Source: Sulfitobacter mediterraneus
Lineage (GTDB): Bacteria; Pseudomonadota; Alphaproteobacteria; Rhodobacterales; Rhodobacteraceae
Reading direction: 5' to 3'
NCBI RefSeq assembly: GCF_003054325.1
Contig: NZ_QBKU01000008.1
Span: 124,001-188,000 of the forward strand
DNA length: 64,000 bases
Positions 52,070-61,323 of the stretch are shown in pieces (the first letter of the stretch is position 1; each line of letters begins with the position of its first letter). The notes below the pieces were generated by a model, which saw only the letters and a program-made list of their open reading frames with translations, did not search any database and had not been told where the DNA came from. Made by a program: the position numbers and the translations under genes.

Positions 52070-54067
52070 ATGACAAGCACCCCCAACGCATTGCGCGAGA
52101 TCACCGAAGAGCCCGACATGGGCATCACTCTTTCTGATGGATGCCGCCTGTCGGCGCGGGTCTGGATGCCCAAAGACGCGGACGATGATCCGGTGCCGGT
52201 GATCCTTGAATATCTGCCCTATCGCAAACGCGACGGCACCTGTGCGCGGGATGCGCTGACCCATCCATGGTTTGCAATGCGCGGCTATGCCTGCTTGCGC
52301 GTCGATATTCGCGGCAATGGTGACAGCGAAGGGTTGATGGAGGACGAATACACCGCACAGGAACTCAACGACGCGGTTGAGGTGATCAACTGGGCCGCCG
52401 CCCAGCCGTGGTGCAACGGCAATGTCGGCATGATGGGGATCAGCTGGGGCGGGTTCAACGGGTTGCAGGTGGCCGCCCTCGCCCCTGATCCGCTCAAGGC
52501 GGTGATCACCCTGTGTTCCACTGTGGACCGTTTTGCCGATGATATTCATTACAAGGGCGGTTGCCTGCTGAATGAAAACCTCGGCTGGGGCGCGACGATG
52601 TGGTCTTATTCCTCTCGTGCGCCGGACCCGGCCCTGCGCCCCGAGGATTGGCGCGAGATGTGGCTGGAGCGGTTGGAGAACGAACCGTTCTTGCCCGCCA
52701 CATGGCTGCGCCACCAGCGCCGCGATGCCTATTGGCGGCATGGATCGGTCTGCGAAGATTTCAGCGCAATCAAGGCCAAGGTGCTGGCCGTTGGGGGCTG
52801 GGGTGACGCCTACAAAAACGCGGTGCCGCAATTGGTCGAGGTGCTGCCGGGGGCCAAGGGGATTGTCGGGCCTTGGGTGCATAAATATCCGCATTTCGCT
52901 GTGCCGGAACCGCGCATCGGCTTTCTGCAGGAGGCGCTGCGCTGGTGGGATCACTGGCTCAAAGGTTTGGATACCGGTGTTGAGGATGATCCTGACTACC
53001 GCGCCTATTTGATGGACGGTGTGCGCCCCGCAGCATGGTACACAGAACGCCCTGGCCGCTGGGTGGCAGAAGACAAGCGCGCAACCAGCCATCTGGACAC
53101 CGCACAATTGCACCTGACCGATGATGGATTGACCGACATGGCTGGCCCACTGGATGCGCTGGTGTCTTCTCCCGCGCATTGCGGGGCGGACGCGGGGGAA
53201 TACTGCGCGATCTGGCTGGGGCCGGAAATGCCCGGCGACCAGCGCCATGATGATGCGTTGTCGCGCTGTTTTGACAGTGATCCTTTGACCCGAGACATGG
53301 ATATCGTCGGGGCGCCGCGTCTGTCATTGACCGTGGCCTCCGACCAGCCACAAGCGCAGATCGCCGTGCGCCTGAACCACATTCACCCCGATGGTGCCTC
53401 GACGCGGATCACCTATGGCGTGCTGAACCTCAGCCATCGCAACAGCGCAGCAGAGCCGCAGCCGATGCAGCCGGGTGTGCCTGAGGAGGTTTCTTTTGCT
53501 CTTGATCACATCGCCTACCGCGTACCCAAGGGGCATCGCTTGCGGGTGTCGATCTCGGACGCCTATTGGCCGCTGATCTGGCCGTCGCCGGAAAAGACCG
53601 AGCTGCGGCTGACCCAAGGGCGGATCGCCCTGCCCCAACGCCCCACGGCTGGCGGGGATGAATACGCCTTTGCACCGCCCACCGCCGCCGACCCGTGGCA
53701 GATCGAAACCCTGCGCGATGAAAACCACATCCGCCGGCAGGAGACCGATATGGTCATAGGCCGCGTCAGCCTGATCATCGAGGATGATTTTGGCGCTGTG
53801 CGCGATGCCGATCACGGGCTGATCACCAGTTCCATCGCCCGCGAAAACTGGAGCGTTCATCCAAACGATCCGGCCTCTGCACGCGGCACCTGTCACTGGA
53901 TCGATGAATTGCAGAAGGGCGACATCCATCTGCGCACCGAAACCCGCTGCGAAATGTGGTCCGACAGCACAAAATTCCACCTGACTGCCCGAATCGAAGC
54001 CTTTGAAGGGAATGATCTGATCTATCAAAGGGATGTCGAAGACAGCATTGATCGGGACAATCTGTAG
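52070..54067 (+). CDS. CocE/NonD family alpha/beta hydrolase (X-Pro peptidase-like)
   Basis: A 665-residue hydrolase. The N-terminal X-Pro domain has VPVILEYLPYRKRDGTCARD, RGYACLRVDIRGNGDSEG and the nucleophile elbow GISWGGFNG with Ser125. The catalytic Asp and His lie near GGWGDAYKNAVPQLVEV and GPWVHKYPHF. The C-terminal jelly-roll (about 390-665) starts LSLTVASDQPQAQIAVRLN. Relatives cleave X-Pro dipeptides or esters such as cocaine. It lies upstream of a dipeptide/oligopeptide importer on the same strand with a 123-base spacer. Cytosolic peptide hydrolysis after uptake is a reasonable inference. Confidence 0.9.
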   Translation: MTSTPNALREITEEPDMGITLSDGCRLSARVWMPKDADDDPVPVILEYLPYRKRDGTCARDALTHPWFAMRGYACLRVDIRGNGDSEGLMEDEYTAQELNDAVEVINWAAAQPWCNGNVGMMGISWGGFNGLQVAALAPDPLKAVITLCSTVDRFADDIHYKGGCLLNENLGWGATMWSYSSRAPDPALRPEDWREMWLERLENEPFLPATWLRHQRRDAYWRHGSVCEDFSAIKAKVLAVGGWGDAYKNAVPQLVEVLPGAKGIVGPWVHKYPHFAVPEPRIGFLQEALRWWDHWLKGLDTGVEDDPDYRAYLMDGVRPAAWYTERPGRWVAEDKRATSHLDTAQLHLTDDGLTDMAGPLDALVSSPAHCGADAGEYCAIWLGPEMPGDQRHDDALSRCFDSDPLTRDMDIVGAPRLSLTVASDQPQAQIAVRLNHIHPDGASTRITYGVLNLSHRNSAAEPQPMQPGVPEEVSFALDHIAYRVPKGHRLRVSISDAYWPLIWPSPEKTELRLTQGRIALPQRPTAGGDEYAFAPPTAADPWQIETLRDENHIRRQETDMVIGRVSLIIEDDFGAVRDADHGLITSSIARENWSVHPNDPASARGTCHWIDELQKGDIHLRTETRCEMWSDSTKFHLTARIEAFEGNDLIYQRDVEDSIDRDNL

Positions 54068-54190
54068 TCACAACGACATGAAGACCCGTTATTAACCCTT
54101 GCAGCAACAGACGAAATGCGCAAACTTGACTCCACAGTCAATAAAACCGCGAGCAACGCGGCGAACCACGATACAACCGGGAGAACCTAA

Positions 54191-55786
54191 ATGAATGATC
54201 AACTGAATTACCTGACGGAGAAAGTGGCCAAGGGCCTGATGACCCGTCGTGAGTTTGTCGGCCGTGCCGCCGCTTTGGGCGTGACGGCAGCCGTTGCAAA
54301 CACCATGCTGGCCACGTCTGCCAAGGCGGACACGCCCAAGCGTGGCGGCATGATGCGCATCGGCTCGTCCGGCGGCGAAAGCACGAACACCCAAGATCCG
54401 GCTCTGACCGCATCCGAAGTGCCATTGAACAACCTGCGTGCCTGGGGCGAGACCCTGGTCGAAGTCGACCCGAACGGCGAGCTGGACTACCGCATGGCCG
54501 AGAGCGTCGAAGCTTCCGCAGATGCGAAGACATGGTCCTTCAAAATCCGTAAGGGCATCCCGTTCTCCAACGGCAAAGACATGACGCCAGACGACGTTAT
54601 GAAAACCATGGAGCGTCACAGCAACGAAGACAGCCAGTCGGGTGCATTGGGCATCATGAAGGGCATCGCGAATATGAAGGTCGACGGCGACAACTTTGTG
54701 GTTGAGCTGGACACGCCTAACGCTGACCTGCCGTTCCTGATGGCGGACTATCACCTGATGATCCAGCCCGGTGGCGGCATGGACAATCCAGGCGCGGGCA
54801 TCGGCACCGGCCCCTACACCATCGAAATCGACGAACCCGGTGTGCGCCACGCGTTCAAGCGCCGTGACGATTATTGGGACAGCGAGAACCGTGGCTGGGC
54901 CGATGAGATCGAACAGCTTGTTCTGAACGATGCAACAGCCCGTACCGCGGCGCTGCAATCTGGTCAGGTACAGATCATCAACCGCGTTGACCCAAAGGTT
55001 GCCGCGCTGCTGGACCGTGCCCCGAACCTGAGCGTTCAATCCGCATCGGGCCGTGGCCACTATGTGTTTATCATGCACATCGACACCGCGCCGTTTGACA
55101 ACAACGAACTGCGTCTGGCGCTGAAGTATGCGATCGACCGTCAGGAGATGGTGGACAAGATCCTCCGTGGCTATGGCTCCATCGGGAACGACATGCCGAT
55201 CAACGCCTCCTATCCGCTGTTTGACGAAAGCATCCCGCAGCGCGAGCATTCCATCGAAAAAGCCGCCGAGCACTATAAAAAGTCCGGCCACGATGGCAGC
55301 CCGATCATCCTGCGTGTTGCAGACGGTGCCTTCCCCGGTGCGGTTGACGCCGCAGCCCTGTTCCAGCAGAGCGCGGCCAAGGCGGGTATCCCGCTGGAGA
55401 TCAAGCGTGAGCCAAACGATGGTTACTGGTCCGAAGTATGGAACGTACAGCCTTTCTGTGCCTCCTACTGGGGTGGCCGTCCGGTGCAGGATCAGATGTA
55501 TGCCACGGCATATCTGTCCACCGCAGATTGGAACGACACCCGTTGGAAGCGTGATGACTTTGACGCCCTGTTGAACTCTGCCAAGGCCGAACTGGACCAA
55601 GGCAAGCGCAAGGCGATCTATTCCCAGATGGGCCAGATGCTGCGCGACGAAGGCGGCTTGATCCTGCCAATGTTCAACGACTTCGTTGCGGGCGTGTCCA
55701 ACAACGTCGGCGGTTACGTGAATGATCCAAACGGCCCTGTGATGAACAACAAGTCTCACATTGCCTGCTGGCTGAAAGACGCGTGA
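54191..55786 (+). CDS. Oligopeptide/dipeptide ABC transporter, substrate-binding protein
   Basis: A 531-residue SBP of the SBP_bac_5 family. The N-terminus MNDQLNYLTEKVAKGLMTRR then EFVGRAAALGVTAAVANTML is a Tat signal with the RRxFVxR pattern; it is cleaved near SAKA-DTP. The mature domain begins GGMMRIGSSGGESTNTQDPA and has WSFKIRKGIPFSNGKDMTPD, DDVMKTMERHSNED, then IDRQEMVDKILRGYGSIGND. It is a class C binding protein for peptides or similar amines. Tat export means the protein folds before translocation. It lies 16 bases before the first permease gene. Confidence 0.94.
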   Translation: MNDQLNYLTEKVAKGLMTRREFVGRAAALGVTAAVANTMLATSAKADTPKRGGMMRIGSSGGESTNTQDPALTASEVPLNNLRAWGETLVEVDPNGELDYRMAESVEASADAKTWSFKIRKGIPFSNGKDMTPDDVMKTMERHSNEDSQSGALGIMKGIANMKVDGDNFVVELDTPNADLPFLMADYHLMIQPGGGMDNPGAGIGTGPYTIEIDEPGVRHAFKRRDDYWDSENRGWADEIEQLVLNDATARTAALQSGQVQIINRVDPKVAALLDRAPNLSVQSASGRGHYVFIMHIDTAPFDNNELRLALKYAIDRQEMVDKILRGYGSIGNDMPINASYPLFDESIPQREHSIEKAAEHYKKSGHDGSPIILRVADGAFPGAVDAAALFQQSAAKAGIPLEIKREPNDGYWSEVWNVQPFCASYWGGRPVQDQMYATAYLSTADWNDTRWKRDDFDALLNSAKAELDQGKRKAIYSQMGQMLRDEGGLILPMFNDFVAGVSNNVGGYVNDPNGPVMNNKSHIACWLKDA

Positions 55787-55802
55787 TCCGGGCCATTAGC
55801 AA

Positions 55803-56759
55803 ATGCACCCGATTTTAAAACTCATTGTCCAGCGCGTTGCGCTGGGCATTATGCTGCTGTTTGCAGCGTCCATTCTCATATTTGGCGGCACGATGATGCT
55901 GCCCGGCGACGTGGCCCAGCAAATCCTTGGCCAGTCTGCGACCCCTGAAAACCTTGCCAATCTGCGTGAAAGCCTTGGCTTGGACGAACCCCCAGTATCC
56001 CGCTACTTTCAATGGCTTGGCGGTATCCTGCAAGGCGATCTGGGCACCGCGCTGACCAATGGCCGCGATATTGCCGAAAGCCTTGGCGGACGTCTCAAAA
56101 ACACGTTGTTCCTTGCCTTCTGGGCCGCTGCGATCTCGGTTCCGCTGGCAATTTTTCTTGGCCTGCTGGCCGTGCGTTACAAGGACCGCATCCCTGACAA
56201 GGTGATCTCGGCCGTGACACTGACCACCATTTCGATCCCTGAATTCATGATCGGCTATGTTCTGATCTACTGGATTTCTATCCGCCTTGGCTGGTTCTCC
56301 TCCGTTGCGATTATCAATGACAGCATGTCGCTTGGCGCGAAACTCAACGCCATTGCGATCCCGGTTATGGTGCTGACCCTTGTGGTACTGGCCCATATGA
56401 TGCGCATGACCCGCGCGGCGATCCTGAACGTTATGCAATCGGCCTATATCGAAACGGCTGAGCTTAAGGGTATGGGCATGCTGCGCATCATCGCAAAACA
56501 CGCCTTTCCCAATGCCATTGCGCCCATCGTCAACGTTGTGATGATCAACCTTGCCTATCTGGTTGTGGGTGTGGTCGTGGTCGAAGTGGTCTTTGCCTAT
56601 CCCGGCATGGGGCAATATCTGGTGGATCACGTTGCCAAACGCGATGTGCCTGTGGTGCAGGCCTGCGGTCTGATTTTTGCCGCCGTGTACATCGGGTTGA
56701 ACCTGATTGCTGACATCGTCTCAATCCTCGCGAACCCACGGTTGAGGCATCCAAAATGA
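55803..56759 (+). CDS. ABC transporter permease (DppB type)
   Basis: A 318-residue permease with six helices. The N-terminal segment LKLIVQRVALGIMLLFAASI then GGTMMLPGDVAQQILGQSAT, and the EAA-loop AYIETAELKGMGMLRIIAKH with NAIAPIVNVVMINLAYLVVG, mark it as DppB/OppB. VEVVFAYPGMGQYLVDHVAK is also typical. It overlaps the DppC gene by four bases. It forms the channel of a peptide importer with the next permease. Confidence 0.95.
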   Translation: MHPILKLIVQRVALGIMLLFAASILIFGGTMMLPGDVAQQILGQSATPENLANLRESLGLDEPPVSRYFQWLGGILQGDLGTALTNGRDIAESLGGRLKNTLFLAFWAAAISVPLAIFLGLLAVRYKDRIPDKVISAVTLTTISIPEFMIGYVLIYWISIRLGWFSSVAIINDSMSLGAKLNAIAIPVMVLTLVVLAHMMRMTRAAILNVMQSAYIETAELKGMGMLRIIAKHAFPNAIAPIVNVVMINLAYLVVGVVVVEVVFAYPGMGQYLVDHVAKRDVPVVQACGLIFAAVYIGLNLIADIVSILANPRLRHPK

Positions 56760-57571
56760 AGAACATACCTCTTTCCGCCCTCATCGGCCTGTTCTTCACC
56801 GGCCTGTTTTTCCTCATGGCACTTTTTGCGCCGCTCATCGCGCCTTATGGCATGGCCGAAGTTGTCGGCGATGTCTGGGAGCCGTCCTCATCCGAGTTCT
56901 TGCTGGGCACGGACAGCATCGGCCGCGATCTGCTGACGCGTTTGATCTATGGCGGGCGCACAACGATCTTTATCGCGACCATGGCCACGATCCTGAGCTT
57001 CACACTTGGCTCCGTCCTTGGCTTTTTTGCTGCGGTGTCGGGCGGTTGGGTTGACCAAGCCATCAGCCGCTTTGTTGATTTGATCATGTCGATCCCATCG
57101 CTGATCTTTGCGCTTGTAGTTCTGTCGGTCATGCCGACAACCACATTCATCCTGATCCTTCTGATGGGCCTTTTGGACAGCACACGCGTCTTCCGGTTGG
57201 CCCGTGCTGTCGCTGTAGACATCACGGTCATGGACTACGTCGAAGCGGCCCGTCTGCGGGGCGAAAAAATCGGCTGGATTATCTTCCGTGAGACCCTGCC
57301 GAATGCGCTCTCCCCCCTCGTGGCCGAGATGGGTCTGCGCTTTATCTTCGCGGTACTTTTCATCTCCACACTGTCTTTCCTTGGCCTTGGCGTACAGCCA
57401 CCGCTGGCGGATTGGGGCGGGATCGTGAAAGAGAACAAGGAAGGCATCAACTACGGCATTCAGGCGGCGCTTTATCCAGCTTATGCCATCGCCATTCTAT
57501 GTATCTCGATCAACCTTGTTGCGGACTGGATCCTGAACCGCACCACATCGCTGAAAGGGGGCCGGGGATGA
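56756..57571 (+). CDS. ABC transporter permease (DppC type)
   Basis: A 271-residue permease. It opens MKNIPLSALIGLFFTGLFFL, with LGTDSIGRDLLTRLIYGGRT, the DppC conserved box, then VDLIMSIPSLIFALVVLSVM. The EAA loop is YVEAARLRGEKIGWIIFRET then LPNALSPLVAEMGLRFIFAV, followed by LGLGVQPPLADWGGIVKENK. It overlaps both neighbours by four bases (ATGA), so the three genes are tightly coupled. Confidence 0.95.
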   Translation: MKNIPLSALIGLFFTGLFFLMALFAPLIAPYGMAEVVGDVWEPSSSEFLLGTDSIGRDLLTRLIYGGRTTIFIATMATILSFTLGSVLGFFAAVSGGWVDQAISRFVDLIMSIPSLIFALVVLSVMPTTTFILILLMGLLDSTRVFRLARAVAVDITVMDYVEAARLRGEKIGWIIFRETLPNALSPLVAEMGLRFIFAVLFISTLSFLGLGVQPPLADWGGIVKENKEGINYGIQAALYPAYAIAILCISINLVADWILNRTTSLKGGRG

Positions 57572-59205
57572 CCGAACCACTGCTTAAGGTACGCGGCCTC
57601 AAAATTGGCGCGACGATCTATCCACCCGGCGAACGTCCGCGGGATATCGAAATTGTCCATGGCGTCGATTTCGATCTTGAGGCGGGCAAGGTGCTGGGCC
57701 TGATCGGCGAATCCGGCGCGGGTAAATCCACCATCGGCCTGGCCTCCATGGCCTATGGCCGTGGCGGTGTGGAATTGACCGGCGGCGAGGTTTGGGTCAA
57801 TGGCCGCGACATCCTGCAATCAGGCCTGCGCGATGTGCGCCGCTTGCGGGGCGCCGAGGTTACTTATGTGTCCCAATCTGCGGCGGCATCGTTCAATCCC
57901 GCCAAAAAGATCATGGAACAAGTGACCGAAGCCGCGATCTTTCAAGGTAAGTTCTCTCGCAAGGAGGCCGAGGAACGGGCGATCAACCTGTTCACCAAAC
58001 TTGGCCTGCCGGATCCCGAAAACATCGGCAACCGGTATCCGCATCAGGTTTCCGGCGGCCAGTTGCAGCGCTGCATGACGGCGCTCGCGCTGTGTCCCGA
58101 GCCGGACATGGTGGTTTTTGACGAACCCACCACCGCGTTGGACGTGACCACCCAGATTGACGTGTTGGCCGCGATCAAAGAGGCGATCCGCGACACCGGT
58201 GTGGCCGCGCTTTATATCACCCACGATTTGGCCGTGGTGGCGCAGGTCAGCGATCACATCATGGTTCTGCAACAAGGCGAGATGGTCGAATACGGCACTA
58301 CCGACCAGATTATCAACGCCCCGCGCGAAGACTACACCAAGGCACTGGTTTCTGTCCGGTCGATCAACCACGAAGAAAAAGTGCCCACCGACACGCCGCT
58401 GTTGCGAGTTGAGAATGTCACGGCCCGCTATAAAGGCACCAACTTTGACGTGCTCAAGGGCATAAATGTGGAACTGCATCCGGGCCAAACGCTGGCCGTT
58501 GTCGGGGAAAGCGGATCTGGCAAATCCACCCTTGCGCGGGTCATCACCGGGCTTTTGCCAGCCTCGGACGGGCAGATCGTCTTTGACGATCACACGCTCA
58601 CCCCCGATCTGGCCACACGCCCGCTGGAGGATCTGCGCGAATTGCAGATGATTTACCAGATGGCGGACACCGCGATGAACCCGCGCCAGACCGTAGGCAC
58701 GATCATCGGCCGCCCGCTTGAGTTCTACTTTGGCCTCAAGGGCAAGGAAAAGCAGACCCGCATTCAGGAACTTCTGGATGAGATCGAATTGGGCGAAGGG
58801 TTTCAGGACCGTTATCCGGCGGAACTGTCCGGCGGCCAGAAACAACGTGTCTGCATCGCACGGGCGCTGGCGGCGAAACCCAAGCTGATCATCTGCGACG
58901 AGGTCACATCGGCCTTGGACCCGTTGGTGGCGGACGGCATCCTCAAGCTGCTGCTCAAGTTGCAAAAGATCGAGGATGTTTCCTACCTGTTCATCACCCA
59001 CGATCTGGCCACGGTTAAGGCGATTGCCGATAGCATTGCGGTGATGTTCCAAGGCGAGGTTGTGCGCTATGGCCCCAAGTCGCAGGTGCTGGCACCGCCC
59101 TTTGATGACTACACCGATCTGCTGCTCAGTTCCGTTCCGGAGATGAAGCTTGGCTGGCTCGAAGACGTTCTGGCCCATCGCAAGATGGAAAGCGCCGGGA
59201 ACTGA
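57568..59205 (+). CDS. ABC transporter, fused double ATP-binding protein (DppD-DppF)
   Basis: A 545-residue protein with two ATPase domains. Domain 1: Walker A GESGAGKST near 48, signature VSGGQLQR near 166, Walker B MVVFDEPTTALD near 188. Domain 2: Walker A GESGSGKST near 314, signature LSGGQKQR near 427, Walker B LIICDEVTSALD near 449. Such fusions take the place of separate DppD and DppF. The first signature is S-G-G-Q, so both sites may be active. It overlaps the DppC gene by four bases and is followed by a terminator. Confidence 0.95.
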   Translation: MTEPLLKVRGLKIGATIYPPGERPRDIEIVHGVDFDLEAGKVLGLIGESGAGKSTIGLASMAYGRGGVELTGGEVWVNGRDILQSGLRDVRRLRGAEVTYVSQSAAASFNPAKKIMEQVTEAAIFQGKFSRKEAEERAINLFTKLGLPDPENIGNRYPHQVSGGQLQRCMTALALCPEPDMVVFDEPTTALDVTTQIDVLAAIKEAIRDTGVAALYITHDLAVVAQVSDHIMVLQQGEMVEYGTTDQIINAPREDYTKALVSVRSINHEEKVPTDTPLLRVENVTARYKGTNFDVLKGINVELHPGQTLAVVGESGSGKSTLARVITGLLPASDGQIVFDDHTLTPDLATRPLEDLRELQMIYQMADTAMNPRQTVGTIIGRPLEFYFGLKGKEKQTRIQELLDEIELGEGFQDRYPAELSGGQKQRVCIARALAAKPKLIICDEVTSALDPLVADGILKLLLKLQKIEDVSYLFITHDLATVKAIADSIAVMFQGEVVRYGPKSQVLAPPFDDYTDLLLSSVPEMKLGWLEDVLAHRKMESAGN

Positions 59206-59226
59206 TATGGATTGAGAAAAGGAAAG

Positions 59227-59254
59227 GCCGGGCGGACTTGCCCGGCGTTTTTTG
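59227..59254 (+). terminator. Rho-independent terminator of the peptide-importer operon
   Basis: Stem GCCGGGC (59227-59233) with GCCCGGC (59240-59246), six-base loop, G then T6. It lies 21 bases past the ATP-binding gene. Confidence 0.93.
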
Positions 59255-59386
59255 CTATGAGGCTGCTTTGGTGGTACCCGCAATAGGCACACTCCCAACC
59301 AACTCACAATCAAAGATTGAACTTGCGACCAACGCATTGGGGGGGGTTAACAGGTTACTGTACACCCATCAACGACGGGCAATTTT

Positions 59387-61138
59387 ATGTCACAATTCTT
59401 TATTTGTTCGGAGCCAGCTTTTGTGAGGCCGGTCTCCGAGGATTATGTCGATCCAACAGGAGCCTACACCACATTCAACAACCATTTTTCCACAACCTCA
59501 GTCACATTTGAAGCTTTGGGCGAAGCGGAGTTGAGGACCACCTTAACGGGTACTTTTCAGCAGGACGGCGACGGCAGGATCACAGGCACCATCATCGGCA
59601 TCAGAACGACGCGTGAGGAACCGTCCTATGTTTACGATGGTGTCCCAATCGAGCAAACGGTTGTTCAGCTTGACCTCAATGGCGTTGATTTCAGTCACTA
59701 CCCCAATGCCGTAAACGGCAATGGCCAATCCAATGATCTGCCTTGGACCAACGAATTGGATGCGGCCTTTTTTGCCGGAGATGACGAAATCACCGTTGAG
59801 GCATTGTCAGATGGAACAACCCCGCTTGTCGTAAACGGGCATGATGGCGATGACCGTATTCAGATAGAGCCTGAGTTTTACGATTTTTTCGGCAATGTGT
59901 TGGTCAGCGATCAGATATTACCAGATCCTGACATCGATCTCACCTATGATGAACGCTGGAAGACATTTGCCCCCTCAGCGAACGCCGTAATCGAAGGCGG
60001 CGCCGGTGACGATTATATCCAGTCCTCCATCGGTGATGATACAGTGTTTGGCGGAAGCGGCGACGATTTCATATTCTCGTATATCGGGCAGGATCGTCTT
60101 TACGGCGGGCCGGGAAATGATGAACTGAGATCGACCGAAAAAGGGATGTTTGGCGGCGATGTGTCTTCGGGTGCAACAGCTGTTTATGACTATCCAAGCT
60201 CTAATTTTGTCATAAATGTCGAACAGAACGTCGCAAGGTTTCATGTTGGCCAGCAGCCCCTCGTACCGATAGACCTTTACGAGGGCATTGGCCCTTCTGT
60301 GCCGCTGGACACAGTTTTGCTGATGCGAACGATCACCGTCGAAGACAAAGTGGCTGACAGAGAAGGCACAGACACCCTGTTCAACATTGATTTCCTGGAA
60401 TTTCAGGACCGCACCATTGATCTAAATGAGCTGAGCACCTTTCATTTCCATACCAACGATGAGGTGCATCACATGACAGGAGACGCCGCAGCCCTCAACA
60501 TTGGCGCGCTTCGGGATGCGGTTGAATTGAGTGACGCACAGGCCCGCGAATTGGTTGAGATCTACACCGCGTTTTTCGACCGTGCGCCGGATGCTCTGGG
60601 CCTGTATTTCTGGGCGCAGCATGTGGTGAAGGGGATGTCCCTCGAAGAAGTCACGGGCCATCTCGCCAGTTCTGTCGAGGCGCAGGCGTTGTTTTCCTTC
60701 GACGATGACCCTTCTGCATTCATTTCCTCCGTTTATCAAAACGTCCTGAACCGTGCGCCGGATGCCAATGGCTTGGCGTTTTGGTCCGGCGTTTTGGAGG
60801 GCGGCCAGATTAGTCGCGGCGAATTGGTGCTTGAGATCATCCGCGGCACCCGGGCCGAAGCTTCCGCAGATGACAGTGCGGAAACTTTGTCTCAACGGAC
60901 CGCCGATGCCCTGTTTCTGGAGGCGAAAACCTATCTGGGCCTCTATTTCTCGTCCTACATGGGGATGAGCAATGTCGAACATGCAGATGCGGTGTTTGAA
61001 ACCTTTGACGGCGGTGCCTCCAGCTTTGCCGAGGCCAAAACAATGATTGAGGACTGCCATAATGCAGCAATGGATCCGAATACGGGTGAATTGCTGATCA
61101 CTATGGTTGGCATCACCGGCGGGATGTTTGACGCGTAA
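59387..61138 (+). CDS. RTX-repeat protein with DUF4214 repeats
   Basis: A 583-residue protein without a signal peptide. An N-terminal region of about 195 residues (beta-rich; GRITGTIIGIRTTREEPSYV) resembles part of roseobacter surface proteins. RTX nonapeptides at 204-246: GGAGDDYIQ, GGSGDDFIF, GGPGNDELR, about three calcium-binding repeats. The motif GTDTLFNIDFLEFQDRTIDL at 327-346 is a known linker to the tail. Two DUF4214 repeats follow (AFFDRAPDALGLYFWAQHV at about 396, NVLNRAPDANGLAFWSGVLE at about 452). Type I secretion by a C-terminal signal is likely, but no exporter genes are in the window. GC is lower than in neighbours. Role may be adhesion or matrix. Confidence 0.88.
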   Translation: MSQFFICSEPAFVRPVSEDYVDPTGAYTTFNNHFSTTSVTFEALGEAELRTTLTGTFQQDGDGRITGTIIGIRTTREEPSYVYDGVPIEQTVVQLDLNGVDFSHYPNAVNGNGQSNDLPWTNELDAAFFAGDDEITVEALSDGTTPLVVNGHDGDDRIQIEPEFYDFFGNVLVSDQILPDPDIDLTYDERWKTFAPSANAVIEGGAGDDYIQSSIGDDTVFGGSGDDFIFSYIGQDRLYGGPGNDELRSTEKGMFGGDVSSGATAVYDYPSSNFVINVEQNVARFHVGQQPLVPIDLYEGIGPSVPLDTVLLMRTITVEDKVADREGTDTLFNIDFLEFQDRTIDLNELSTFHFHTNDEVHHMTGDAAALNIGALRDAVELSDAQARELVEIYTAFFDRAPDALGLYFWAQHVVKGMSLEEVTGHLASSVEAQALFSFDDDPSAFISSVYQNVLNRAPDANGLAFWSGVLEGGQISRGELVLEIIRGTRAEASADDSAETLSQRTADALFLEAKTYLGLYFSSYMGMSNVEHADAVFETFDGGASSFAEAKTMIEDCHNAAMDPNTGELLITMVGITGGMFDA

Positions 61139-61182
61139 ATGCGAGCGCATGGCAGGTTTCTTCGCCGAGCGTTAGGCAACTC

Positions 61183-61221
61183 TTAGAACGTCAACTTCGC
61201 CCCGAAAGTCAGCGTGTGGCT
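61183..61221 (-). pseudogene. 13-codon fossil of a second porin-like gene
   Basis: On the minus strand, frame from 61221 reads SHTLTFGAKLTF and then stop. This matches the C-terminus of the porin-like gene at 62401-63627 (SHTLIIGAKLTF, stop). A stop directly precedes this piece and no barrel sequence remains upstream. Identity with the intact gene at the DNA level is about 70%, so it looks like a remnant of a related gene rather than a fresh copy. Confidence 0.55.
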
Positions 61222-61285
61222 TTACACAATCACCAGACCCGGGTCCGGTGCGATTGCCCGGTTTAACTATTTTTCCGCATCTTAT

Positions 61286-61323
61286 TGACATTACAAATGT
61301 CATAATGACATCTATAGTGTCAT
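61286..61323 (+). promoter_or_regulatory. Double dyad operator of the MarR-family gene
   Basis: Two inverted repeats: TGACATT-ACA-AATGTCA (61286-61302) and ATGACA-N7-TGTCAT (61305-61323). The half-sites share the TGACAT core, and the second dyad overlaps the start codon at 61322. This is a good binding region for a MarR dimer pair and suggests autoregulation. Confidence 0.75.

Noticed and set aside
54092..55759. 555-codon minus-strand frame opposite the peptide-binding protein gene
   Set aside because: Exactly covers a Tat-signal SBP with full family motifs; the antisense product is unrelated to any family.
57820..59337. 505-codon minus-strand frame opposite the fused ATPase gene
   Set aside because: Antisense shadow; the plus strand has complete Walker motifs in both domains.
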